A stretch of DNA of 64,000 nt from Adiantum capillus-veneris (Eukaryota; Streptophyta; Polypodiopsida; Polypodiales; Pteridaceae): positions 112,346,969 through 112,410,968 of the forward strand of contig CM043951.1 in assembly GCA_014529385.2 (NCBI GenBank). Direction: 5' to 3'. The translations under genes were made by a program, and so were the position numbers. Positions 24,660-34,693 of this stretch are shown piece after piece (within the stretch, counting starts at the first letter, position 1; each line of letters opens with the position of its first letter). The notes beneath the pieces were generated by a model. The model was not told the DNA's origin, did not search any database, and saw only the letters and a program-made list of their open reading frames with translations.

Positions 24660-24871
24660 TTGATCTCATTCCCTTTCCTTTTCATCATTACTCCCAAGCA
24701 TCCATCTCTCTTGGATGAAAACTTTGTTATGGTGGTGTGTTGTTTGCGTCCTAGCCGCTGAAGCTAGGTGGTGCCCCCTGTTTGATTCACCATGACAGGC
24801 TCGAGGCGCGCCATTCGGTTCCCCGGTGTTTTAGAGGCCGTCGGGGTTCGGGGTTCGCTTTGCTCCCGTCA
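23354..24871 (-). mobile_element. F2: solo LTR inserted in A's RNase H
   Basis: The insertion is 1518 bp, TG...CA on the minus strand (TGACGGGAGC to CCCCCATCA), flanked by CTGT on both sides (23350-23353 and 24872-24875). Joining the flanks restores the RNase H reading LVNKPCNTGRIVRW without a gap, which fixes the borders. It has no internal region, PBS or coding frame, so it is best read as a solo LTR left by recombination. A 1158-bp relative lies in the opposite orientation at the window start. Confidence 0.87.
24606..24656. repeat. CT microsatellite in F2
   Basis: An almost pure CT run of about 50 bases. Confidence 0.95.
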
Positions 24872-25689
24872 CTGTATTGCAAGGTTTATTTACTAGGTAC
24901 AAAAGAGCTTGATGATCCGTGAAGAACACAAATTTTTTTGCAAGCAAATAATGCCGAAATTTCTTTACAGCATAAATCATTCCTAGCCCTTCCCTCTAGG
25001 TGGTTGTGTAGTTCTTTTCTGCACTGTTTAACTTTCGGCTCTCATAGAAAACCAAAAAATCCATTGTTCCGTCTCCAGGTTGAGCTAGAATACTTCCAAT
25101 GGCATATGCTGAAGCATCAATGTGCACATGGAATATATTTTCCTAATCTGGTGCCTTTAATACAAGTGCTAATATAAGGTTTTCCTTTAGCTTTTGGAAT
25201 GAAGTTTCACACTCCTCGGTCCACTCAAAATTGACTAGCAACCGATATAGAGGTTGTGCGATAACCGCATACATGTATATGAAGCTTCGATAATATCCGC
25301 AGTGTCCCATGAAGGATTGCACTTGTTTCGCATTAGTAGGCCTGGGCAGGTCTACAATGACTTTGACTTTTTCTAGGTCTGTGGTTATGCCATTTCTTGA
25401 GACAATGTGTCCTAGCTAAGATTCGTCCTTGCTTAACCATAAATACACATTTCTCCGGGTTTAGACAGATTCGATATGTTCTGCACTTTTCAAAGACCTT
25501 TTGCAAATGGTCTATATGTTTCTCTCGCAGAAGAGAGTGCACACACAGGTCATCCATGTAAATTTCTAAGAATATTCTTAGGTATTCCTTGAATGCATGA
25601 GTCATTAACCTCTGGAAAGTGGCTGGTGCATTAGTTAAGCCAAATGGCATAACTCGATATGCATAAATCCCTCATTCTCTGGCAAAGGC
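24872..25689 (-). pseudogene. A pol: reverse transcriptase C-terminal half and RNase H
   Basis: This continues the RT broken by element C: FARE, a stop replacing Trp (TGA), then YRVMPFGLTNAPATFQ, IYMDDLCVHS with the catalytic YMDD near 25540, and LNPEKCVFMV. RNase H follows with HVHIDASAYAIGS (catalytic Asp), REGLGMIYAVKKFRHYL and FFTDHQALLYLVNKP, and runs into the F2 insertion. It copies element RNA into DNA and removes the template. A frameshift near 25440 and stops make it inactive. Confidence 0.87.
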
Positions 25690-25884
25690 TAAAGGAGTAC
25701 TAGCGGAAGTGCGACGCGAGAGAGAGTGCGAGAAGAAGAGAACGACGATATGGTGAACTCGCTCTACTGTAATGTAGTGAGTTCTTATTAGGTTTTTACA
25801 AAAAAATATGTGTACATACCTGGCAACCCGCCCACTTACCTGGGCGACCACATTGGGCTTTATACCCCAACAACCTCCCACTTA
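25690..25884 (-). repeat. C 3' LTR with polypurine tract
   Basis: The LTR is 25690-25872, with its outer end changed from TG to TA. The adjoining 25873-25884 reads TAAGTGGGAGGT on the minus strand and is the polypurine tract. Confidence 0.88.
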
Positions 25885-25961
25885 AAGTCCAATGTGGTAC
25901 TTTAAGTGTGAGAGAAGCTACTATACAAGCTAATATACAAGAGATGTAGAGAAGTGATGTA

Positions 25962-28900
25962 CTACCCTACACCTAACTGCTTGGGAAAATGCGCAAAGCT
26001 CTCTGAGGGAAGTCCTTTTGTAAGTAGATCAGCAGGATTTTCTGTGGTGTGAACTTTGACAAGCTGAAGTTGATTATCCTCGAGCATTTCCCTGATGAAA
26101 TGATACTTCACATCCACATGCTTTGTCTTTGAGTGATAAACTGGATTGCGAGCCAATTGTATAGCACTTTGACTATCACAATATAACACACGCATCTCTT
26201 CTTTGATTCCCAAGTCTGTTACTAGTCGATTAAGACAAATTGATTCTTTGCATGCCTCTGATGCTGCAACATATTCAGCCTCTGTAGTAGACTGAGTAAC
26301 ACAATCTTGTAATCTAGAACTCCATGATACTGCTCCACCAGCCAATGTAAAGACATACCCTGACGTAGACCTCCGGTTGTCTAAGTCACCTACATAATCT
26401 GAGTCTGTAAAACCCTTTACACTTAGCTCCTGACTCCCATAGCATATACGCATATTCTTTGTAGCTTTCAGGTATCTCAATATTCCTTTCACTACCTCCC
26501 AATGTTTCTTGCCTAGGTTTGACATGTATCGACTTACTACTCCCACTGCAAATGCAATGTCTGGGCGAGTAGCAATCATTGCATACATCAAACTACCCAC
26601 TGCAGACGCATATGGAATCTTATCCATTTCAGCCTGTTCTTCCTCAGACACAGGACAATCTTGTTTGCTAAGTTTCACATATGGTGGCAATGGAACACTC
26701 AGTGCCTTTCCCTTCTCCATATTGAAACGTTGCAAAACCTTGTCAATATACTCTGTTTGAGATAACCAAATCAACTTCTTTGATCTGTCTCTCTCAATGC
26801 GCATACCAAGTATATGACTTGCCTCACCCATGTCTTTCATGTCAAACGATTTTGCCATCTCTGACTTCAAAGTGAAATTTCTTCCAAGTGCTTGCCACCA
26901 ATCAACATGTCATCCACATACAAAATAAGGATTAGCCAACTACCATCCTTAGCCTTCTTTGTATATAGACAGTGATCGAACTCACTACGTTTGTAGCCTT
27001 GAGAAAGCATAAACTTGTGGAATTTATGGTACCATGCCCTCGGTGATTGTTTTAATCCATAAAGACTCTTTAACAACTGGCATACCCAATCTTCCTTGCC
27101 TTTCTCAACAAACCCTTCTGGCTGTTGCATGTAAATTTCCACATCTAAATCACCATGCAAGAACGTTGTCTTCACATCTATTTAGTGCAACACCAAATCT
27201 AATATGGCAACCAATGCAAGAAAGTATCTCAATGTAGTCATCTTGACCACCGGAGAGAAGACTTCATCAAAGTCAATGCCTTGTTCTTGCTTAAAGCCCT
27301 TGGCAACAAGCCTTGCTTTGTACTTTGGCTGACTATCATGAGCGGTGATCTTATACCTGTAAACCCATTTACAAGGTAGAGCCTTTTTGCCCCGTGGTAA
27401 TTTAACTAGCTTCCATGTCTGGTTTTTATGCAGAGCTGTCATCTCTGACTGCATGGCCAATTGCCAATTCCCGGAGTCCTTCATTTGCACTGCTTCCTTG
27501 TAACATGAAGGCTCATTGCAATCAGTCAACATGACATAGTTCATAGATGGAACAAACCTATCAGGAGGTCGCGTGACACGTCTAGATCTACGCACAATAG
27601 GTGGCTCAGGCTCAGCCACAACCTGTGGTTCCACTCTATCCTGTCCTTGCTCCTCTTGAGCCCTGACATTTTGTCTTGCACGTGCAGGTCCATCTTCTTG
27701 GAAGACAACTCTTCTAATCTCCTCAACCCTCTCTGGTTTAGAATGATATTTGGATTCATTAAAGTGAACATCATTGCTGCGGACAACCTTTCTGGATTCG
27801 GGATCCCAAAGTCTGTACCCCATCTCACCAGAATTACCAAATCCTAGAAAGATGCACTTTCTACTCTTTGGCTCAAGTTTGTTCCTAAATTCCTTTGGAA
27901 CGTGAGTATATGCCTCACAGCCAAAGACTTTGAGATGCTTGTAAGAGGGCATTTTGCCTGACCATACCATCTCTGGCACTGAATCCTTCTGCAAAACCTT
28001 GCTAGGAGATCTATTTACAAGATGAACAGCTGTTGATACAGCTTCAGCCCAAAACCCATTTGGCAGTTGTGCATTAGACAACATACTTCTGACCTTCTCT
28101 TGTATGGTCCTATTCATCCTCTCAGCAACACCATTTTGAGGAGGATTGTAAGGAGCAGTAAGTTCACGTTTTATACCTTTTGACTCACAAAAGTCCTGAA
28201 AGGCCTTTGAAACATACTCTCCACCATTGTCAGTGCGTAAGCATTTAAGCTTCTTGCCACTCTGATTCTCCACAAGTGTCACAAACGTTTTGAAAACACT
28301 AAACGCTTCATCCTTGTGCTTGAGAAAGTAAACCCATACTTTCCTCGAGTAATCATCTATAAATGTCATAAAGTAAGAAGCTCCCCCTAGAGATAGGTTA
28401 GGCATAGGTCCCCACAAATCACTATGAACAAGTGCCAACTGTGTATCTCTTCTACTGCTTCTATGCTTATGTGGCTGCTGTGTTTGCTTACCATACAGAC
28501 AATGTTCACAGAATTCAAAATCATTAAATGAAAAGCTAGGCAAATAACCAGAACGAGACAAGATTTCCATTCCCTTCTTGGACATATGTCCTAATCGGCT
28601 ATGCCACAAAGAAACGTTCGGCTGCTTGGTTACATTGATTACATTTTTAGAGACATTTGATACATAAATCATGTAAAGTCCTCCAGAATTTACTCCATGT
28701 GCTACTGTCATAGAACCCTTGGATATCTTCCACATGTTTAGTCCAAAAGTGGTGACGTAGCCAGCATCATCAAGTAAACCTGTGCTGATCAAGCTCTTTG
28801 TAATTGCGAGAACATGTCTCACATTCTTGAGCGTGAAAGAAGAGCCATTCTGAAACTTCAATTGAACATCTCCAACACCTAAGATCTCACATGTCTACCC

Positions 28901-29160
28901 ATTGCCTAGCCGAACATGATCTTTAGTGGTCACATAAGAAGTAAACCACTCCTTGTTTGGAGACACATGAAGTGATGCCCCTGAGTCTATAATCCAGTCA
29001 CTCAATGCATTTCCATCAGATGCTGTAAGAAGAGCTGAGTTCATTGTATTTTTCAAGAAGTAGATGTCTCCTGCCACTAGACTATCATCCTCTGCAACAG
29101 TGTTTGTCACATTTATTTCTTGAATCTTCACTGAGGACTTGTTCTTTTCACCATGGTCTT
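25962..29160 (-). pseudogene. C pol: protease, integrase, RT, RNase H
   Basis: The order is copia-type. Protease has WIIDSGASLHVS (about 28990). The pre-integrase zinc module has [10 protein letters not shown] and CEHCLYGK. Integrase has [19 protein letters not shown] and the Glu of [15 protein letters not shown] has [31 protein letters not shown] and LYVDDMLIGG. RNase H has TDSDYVGD, STTEAEYVA and VLYCDSQSA, ending PADLLTKGLP. The frame is broken by a stop near 28895, a TAA at about 27182 (a Gln-type position before the Leu/Ile-Asp-Val-Lys motif) and a shift near 26867. Otherwise all catalytic residues are retained. Confidence 0.9.
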
Positions 29161-29318
29161 CAGCTTTCACTTTGCCTTTTTCTGCTTTCCATTCTCTGCA
29201 GTCTCTTTTCATGTGACCCTTCTTGCCACAATTGTAGCATTCTATGTCACTCTTGCCTTTAGCACTGCGAGACTTGCTACGAGACTGATTCCTCTTTCCA
29301 CCTTTGTACTTTTCTTTG

Positions 29319-29460
29319 TGTTGAGCTTATATGTGAAGCTACTCAATATATGGCTTCTCTATATATGGCTCCCAGGTCCCCTCTATATATACATCATCTC
29401 ATGTGTGTATTCTACACACTTTGGGGTTCTACTTCTGTGTTCTCTCCTTCTCTCTCAACA
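29319..29460 (+). repeat. G 5' LTR
   Basis: 142 bp, TGTTGAGCTT to CTCTCAACA, with the PBS immediately after it. Confidence 0.93.
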
Positions 29461-29504
29461 TGGTATTAGAGCAGTACGTTTTTGTTTTCGATTTTTCTTC
29501 TGAT

Positions 29505-30010
29505 CAAAATCAATTTTGCAGAAACTACCCGCGGGAGAGACTGGAATCGATGTGGTCTACAACTTTGCATAAGGAAGTTTTTTCAAATTTTGCACCGATT
29601 TTGAGTTATCGTTCGCGGACTGCGTACATACCTGAAAAGCAATTTCCGCTTTTTGTTTTTGATTTTTCTGCTAATTGAAAACGATTTTGCAGAAACTATT
29701 CGCTCGGGAGACCGGAATCGATGTGGTCTACAACTTTGCAGAAGGAAGTGTTTTCAAATTCTGCACTGATTTTGAGTTATCGTTCGCGGACTGCGTACAT
29801 ACCTGAAAAGCAACTTTCGCTTTTTGTTTTTTGATTTTATTTTTTGCAGAAGAAACTACCCGCTATGGGAGACTGGAATTGATGTGGTCTATAACTTTGC
29901 AGAATAAAGTTTCTCTAAATTCTGCACGGATTTTGGGTTATCGTCTCGGACTGCGAATATGTTTGAAAATCAAAATTTTACTTTTTGCTTTTGATTTTTC
30001 TCATAATTGA
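29505..30010 (+). repeat. Triplicated segment of about 160-170 bp in G
   Basis: Three successive units, each starting near TTTTGCAGAAACTA (29514, about 29685, about 29842), share CTGGAATCGATGTGGTCTA-like and GAGTTATCGTTCGCGGACTG-like text. The third is the most diverged. Confidence 0.85.
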
Positions 30011-30239
30011 AAACTTCTCAATTATATTTTTCTTCATCAATCATATATTTGTTACTGATGTAACTTTGCTGCAGAAGCCAGTTACACATCGTTCCGATTC
30101 AGTCGAGCCGTTGATGATCGTCCAAATTCTATCGAGCTACTGTTGGTACATGATCTTTTGTTATATGATATACTCGTTCATTGATTCTCGTATAATTATT
30201 CTTTTAGAGATATAGTTTACGTCGTTTTATTGATAATTC

Positions 30240-30720
30240 TCATTGATACCATAGTGATTTTGATGGTACCATGATGATGTTTTGTTAATACTTTGGTCAT
30301 GGTGATTTTCGTTGATACCATGATGATATGTCATTGATACCATGGTTATTCTCGGTGGTGCCATGATGATATTTCATTGATACCATGGTTATTCTCGGTG
30401 ATGCCATGATGATGTTTCGTTGATACCATGGTTATTCGCGGTGATGCCATGATGTTGTTTCGTTGATTCCATGGTGATTTTTGTTGATACCATGATGACG
30501 TTTTGTTGATACCATGGTTATTCTCGGTGATACCATGATGTTGTTTCGTTGATACCATGGTTATTCTCGGTGATGCCATGATGATGTTTCGTTGATACCA
30601 TGGTTATTCTCGGTGATGCCATGATGTTGTTTCGTTGATACAATGATTATTCTCGGTGATATCATGATGCTTTTCGTTGATACCATGGTCATTTATTCAT
30701 TTTTATTGATATAATGATGA
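30240..30720 (+). repeat. Minisatellite of 43-bp units in G
   Basis: About eleven units alternate TTGATACCATGGTTATTCTC with GGTGATGCCATGATGATGTT and TCG. Subunits of about 21 bp are related to each other (GATACCATG / GATGCCATG), so the 43-bp unit is itself an old doublet. The minus-strand frame through it is a by-product of the repeat. Confidence 0.9.
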
Positions 30721-31401
30721 TATTTTGTTAATACTTTGATGGTATTCATTGATCACTACATTGATAAATGTTGTTTTATGTAGTATATACACATATCATT
30801 TGTATCACGTAATCACACATTTTGTACTTTTACGTTTATACTTTATGTACCATATGTTGTCGTGCGTATATATGTCGTCAAAAGAGTGGCGTCGCGAACC
30901 ATCTCTTATGGCATTGTGAACGTAATTATTTCATTAACGATGCTAATAATTTTCATGACATGTTTTTTTTGGAGTCTATGATCTATGTAGGATTGATCAA
31001 AGAATTGATTTTATGAAGACAAACTTGGTGACAATAAAAGATTTATGAAGATATGTTTGGTGATGCCATATTGATGATAACATGAAGACATGTTTGGTGA
31101 TGCGATATTGATGACAAGCTACACAGCAGATTCACGGAGACACTTTTGATTACAAGCTAATCGATAGCTTTTATACCTCTTTATTGAACCTTTGTATTCA
31201 TTATTGTATTTGATAGGATAGGAGTAATGTAACTCCTCATAAAACATTCATTGTAAAAGGAGTGATGTAGCTCCTCGTAAACATTTGTATATTTAATGAT
31301 TTTTATAATATAACGGTGGGTGTATATAGAGCTGTGGGTTTTTCCCTTGATCCCCCAAGGGTTTTTTCATCCACAGTTAGGGACCCTTATTTGAGTGGGG
31401 G

Positions 31402-31543
31402 TGTTGAGCTTATATGTGAAGCTACTCAATATATGGCTTCTCTATATATGGCACCCAGGTCCCCTCTATATATACATCATCTCATGTGTGTATTCTACAC
31501 ACTTTGGGGTTCTACTTCTGTGTTCTCTCCTTCTCTCTCAACA
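31402..31543 (+). repeat. G 3' LTR
   Basis: 142 bp, preceded by a purine tract and followed by the CTTTG duplication. Confidence 0.93.
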
Positions 31544-31852
31544 CTTTGGTCCTTCCCCTGACAACTAAGGCTGTTCCTTTGCCTTTGTTCATTGTCCTTC
31601 TATTGGTTTTTTCAGTAAGCAGACTTCCTTCTACACCTGCTATGTTCAAACCATCTGGAGGTGCAGAATTACTCAAAGCTGTGCGAAAAGTGTCCCAAAT
31701 TTCCGGCAATGTGATCAACAGGAACATAGCTCTAACAGGTTCATCAAACTTGACACCTTGAGCTGACAACTGACTATAGATTGTGTTGAATTCATTTAGA
31801 TGATTGGACATAGGTGTCCCTTCTTTCATCTTCAAGTCAACAAGCTTCTTAA

Positions 31853-33171
31853 CACTAGGTTGGTAATGGGACACTTTTATGTCCTGTTAAGTGACCATTT
31901 TCCTTGAATTATGTCAAGAGTTTCAAAATGGATTTTGAGGTTCTATCTGTCTAGAAAGTTGTCTCATGAGCTGAAAAAAACTTGATTTTTTTTTGGAATA
32001 TCAATTCTATCTTTAACCTTGTCCTTGCACAACATTCACAACCTAAACTGTGTGAAAAAACGGGTCCTGTTTTTGGCTTTTTTCAACTTTTTGCAACTAT
32101 ACCACTCTAGAATTCATGTTTGTGAGATCTGTAATGCTAGAGAAATATCTTTAGTAGTCCTCAACATGTCCTGATGCTTCTAGGGAGAAATAAATGTTAA
32201 AGTTGTAAGTTATGACCAAATTACAAAAATTGTCAAATCCTGTTTTTTAGCCAATTTTAGCTCTTCTATGATTTTTTTGGTGGCTTTCATGATATCCAAA
32301 TGCAGTTTTGATTTTCTATGTTGCATATTGTAACATAAAGCTAATATTCCTTGAGTTTTGGGGCACCTAATACCCTATTTTGCATAGTAGACAACGATGG
32401 TTGATTTTCTCAATTATAGAAGAAAACGAAACATTCTAGTATATCAAGTATAGCTTTTTCAATATTGTTAGTTTCTTGTGGCAACTACATGAATTTTGTA
32501 GGTAGTAACCATATCTAGTCATAAGGATCAAATTTGGCTAGATATTGAATAGTTTCTATGGGATTCTACAACTCATAATGTTGAACCCAGTTTTTTCATG
32601 TTTGCTGTATTTATCACTTCATCTCTGTCCCCAAGACTCCCCTTGGTAAGAGATGTATTATTCTTTTGACATGCTCCATGGCTCCTTATGAACCTAAAGG
32701 ACAATAGGGAACTAAGAAAACATGCATATATTATTTGTATTGAGTGTGGCTATAGAAACTTTGATGATAGGTTTGCAGAATGGAAAAAATTCAACTTTTT
32801 TGTACCTATTTCTTTTGGCAAAACAAAAAATAGTGAGTGAGAAGCAATCATATGTTCTGATCACCAACCCATTGAAGTTAACTAGGGAATTTATCTCAAG
32901 TCCTACAAAAATACCTAATCTTATTTTTATGTAACAAAACGTAAGAAATGACTATTTTTATGAAAATGTACCGGTCCATCAACTTTGGAGGCTTGGTGTG
33001 ACCAAAAGATGAGAAATTTTACAAGTTTCTTATTTTTTCCATGTGTAGTACGCCTTGAACTATAACCTCATGAAAGGATTTTACAAGATGAGTGGATCTA
33101 CTATGGTTTTGGAGGTTTTTTCAAAACCCTGAAAGGACACTTTTATGTCCTGTTAGGTTACCAACCTAGTG
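31853..33171. mobile_element. H2: TIR element with TTAA target site, copy 2
   Basis: 1319 bp with the same ends as H1, flanked by TTAA (31849-31852 and 33172-33175). The insertion point is a codon pair in C's gag; deleting the element and one TTAA restores QVYWLKKLVDLKM. That gives a nucleotide-exact empty site. The interior matches H1 in order and spacing, including the short shared frame at 32722-32934, but shows no transposase. Confidence 0.9.
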
Positions 33172-33494
33172 TTAAGCCAGTATACCTGTGAAGCTGCACT
33201 CTGCTTCTCATAAAGATCACTCAGCTTTAACCATGCTTGATAAGCCGACATCTCGTCCGCTACATTGAAGTAAACGCTTTCTGCCAAAGTCAGCATAATG
33301 GTAGAAAGTGCCAATTCATCCATTTCGCTCCATTCATCTTCGTCCATATCTTCTGGTTTTATCCCCTTGAGCTTTATAGGTTTTATCTGCTTGTTTTGTA
33401 CCAACACGTGCCAAATCTGCTTCTTCCACAATGGGAAATTGGTTCCATCCAGCTTCTTGATATTGTAAAGAGCAGTGTCCTTTGATCCAGCCAT

Positions 33495-34501
33495 AGCTAC
33501 GCTTCACAGTAGTTTACTTTCCTGGGAAAAATTCGGCAGAGTTTCCCCTGTAAACTGACCTCTGAACCAATATCAACCTGTCAAATGAACCAAGAAAGCT
33601 TCAGATTCTGCATAAATTTTGGCAGAGTCTCCTTTGTAAAATGGCTCTGGCGTACTCAAAAACACTGTCTCTCTGACATTGTAAGCTACGGGTAAACCTG
33701 TCCTGCACCTGTACTGTCTCTCACTGTCGTGTCACTGTCCTGTAAGCATAGACTATGACAATGCCTCAACGGCAGTAAAGCAAAGATGCAATCCCAACTG
33801 TCTAACTCACAGTCAATACATCCTAGCTGCCTATCTAAGGGTGCTCGAGGGATTGCTCCAAGACCTGTATCACCGAAAGGATCTCAACATTCGAGAATCC
33901 CCCATCTCAATAAAACCTCACTCCACCCTCAACAAAGGCTGCAGTAAATCTAACCGTACATAGACTTCCCACAAAGTCATACATCCACAAATTTCCCACT
34001 ATATGCTGTAATCACTGCGACGGTTGTTTGCTGCGTGACTCACAGCCAGCAAACCCTCAACAGACATACATCATCTCTGACAATACATCCCATGTGGAAG
34101 TACCTGCAATGTCACGATGAAATCTGGAATATCAAGCAGCAAACACAAGCTACCTGATGAACTAGTGGATGTCGCCTATAGTCTGTGTGTAGATGCGCCT
34201 GTGTCGTATGTGACACGCCTCCAAGAACTATGAGCCATCCTTTGATGTGTAGACAGCCACAAATCAACACTCTGGGAGTGTCGATATCCTCAGCACCTGC
34301 AATCGTAGGCCGAAAACCCCAAATTTGCAGAGTCGGATCTGCACCCGTCGAGACCACGTAGTTGAAAATGGCCTGCGCAGACCTTTGTCATAGCCGAACG
34401 TTGGCTGTGTCTTCGCCTGTCGAATTTCACTCCAATCTGAGTTGGTGACTCTAGCCTCCTGCAGTGCTGTCTCGAGCCTCGATCTGAGCTCTGATACCAG
34501 T
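33495..34501 (-). other. C 5' leader and primer binding site
   Basis: No coding frame. The PBS (TGGTATCAGAGC on the minus strand, about 34489-34500) matches the 3' end of initiator Met-tRNA and lies two bases from the LTR. The leader holds blocks shared with the leader of gypsy element B (see 11779-12795). Confidence 0.85.
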
Positions 34502-34693
34502 TGAAGGAGTATGAGCGGAAGTGCGACACGAGAGAGAGTGCGAGAAGAAGAGCACGATGATATGGTGAACTCACTCTACTGTAATGTGTAGAGCATAGTG
34601 AGTTCTTATTAGGTTTTTACAAAAAAGTATGTGTACATACCTGGCGGCCCGCCCACTTACCTAGGCGACCACATTGGGCTTTATACCCCAACA
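34502..34693 (-). repeat. C 5' LTR
   Basis: 192 bp, TGAAGGAGTA to CCCCAACA on the plus strand; the sense strand starts TGTTGGGGTATAAAGCCC. Confidence 0.92.

Larger units (their letters stand above)
29319..31543 (+). mobile_element. Element G: small non-autonomous LTR element inside C's gag
   Basis: It has two 142-bp LTRs (29319-29460 and 31402-31543) that differ at one base by eye, flanked by CTTTG (29314-29318 and 31544-31548). The PBS TGGTATTAGAGC is at 29461-29472 and a polypurine tract (TTGAGTGGGGG) at about 31391-31401. The 1.9-kb interior has no Gag or Pol similarity. Its last 80 bases resemble those of element E (TTTTTCCCTTGA, CCCAAGGGTTTTTTCATC, GAGTGGGGGTGTTG), so E-type enzymes probably move it. 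It is the youngest insertion in the nest. Confidence 0.92.
29160..33494 (-). pseudogene. C gag, split by G and H2
   Basis: The start is ATG 33494 (MAGSKDTALYNI). Three pieces make up the gene: 33176-33494, 31549-31848 and about 29160-29318. The first has LDGTNFPLWKKQIWHVL, typical of copia Gag. The second has GTPMSNHLNEFNTIYSQL and LLITLPEIWDT. The third has the CCHC knuckle CYNCGKKGHMKRDC (about 29205-29250) after a basic Ser/Arg/Lys stretch. The codons on both sides of H2 join exactly once one TTAA is removed, so this gag was readable when H2 and G entered. Confidence 0.88.
25690..34693 (-). mobile_element. Element C: Ty1/copia retrotransposon inside A's RT
   Basis: LTRs of 183 bp (25690-25872) and 192 bp (34502-34693) are flanked by the duplication AAGGC (25685-25689 and 34694-34698). 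The PBS and polypurine tract are present, and gag and pol read on the minus strand. G and H2 are inserted in its gag. Without them C is about 5.45 kb, normal for a plant copia. The pol sequence resembles the Tnt1/Retrofit type by eye. It is near-complete, with a handful of stops and one frameshift. Confidence 0.93.

Noticed and set aside
23354-24864. F2 read as a plus-strand element starting TGATGGGG with a CCTGT/CCCGT duplication
   Set aside because: That border needs a mismatch in the duplication, an end that is not CA, and two extra residues in RNase H. The border at 24871 gives TG...CA, an exact CTGT duplication and the normal RNase H reading.
30240-30720. A CRISPR-like array or a repeat protein read on the minus strand
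   Set aside because: The units are contiguous 43-bp tandem repeats without spacers, inside a non-coding plant retroelement; the open frame follows from the repeat.
34489-34500. tRNA-like sequences at TGGTATCAGAGC / TGGTATTAGAGC sites
   Set aside because: These are primer binding sites next to LTRs (34489, 40442, 29461, 58943); no cloverleaf surrounds them.
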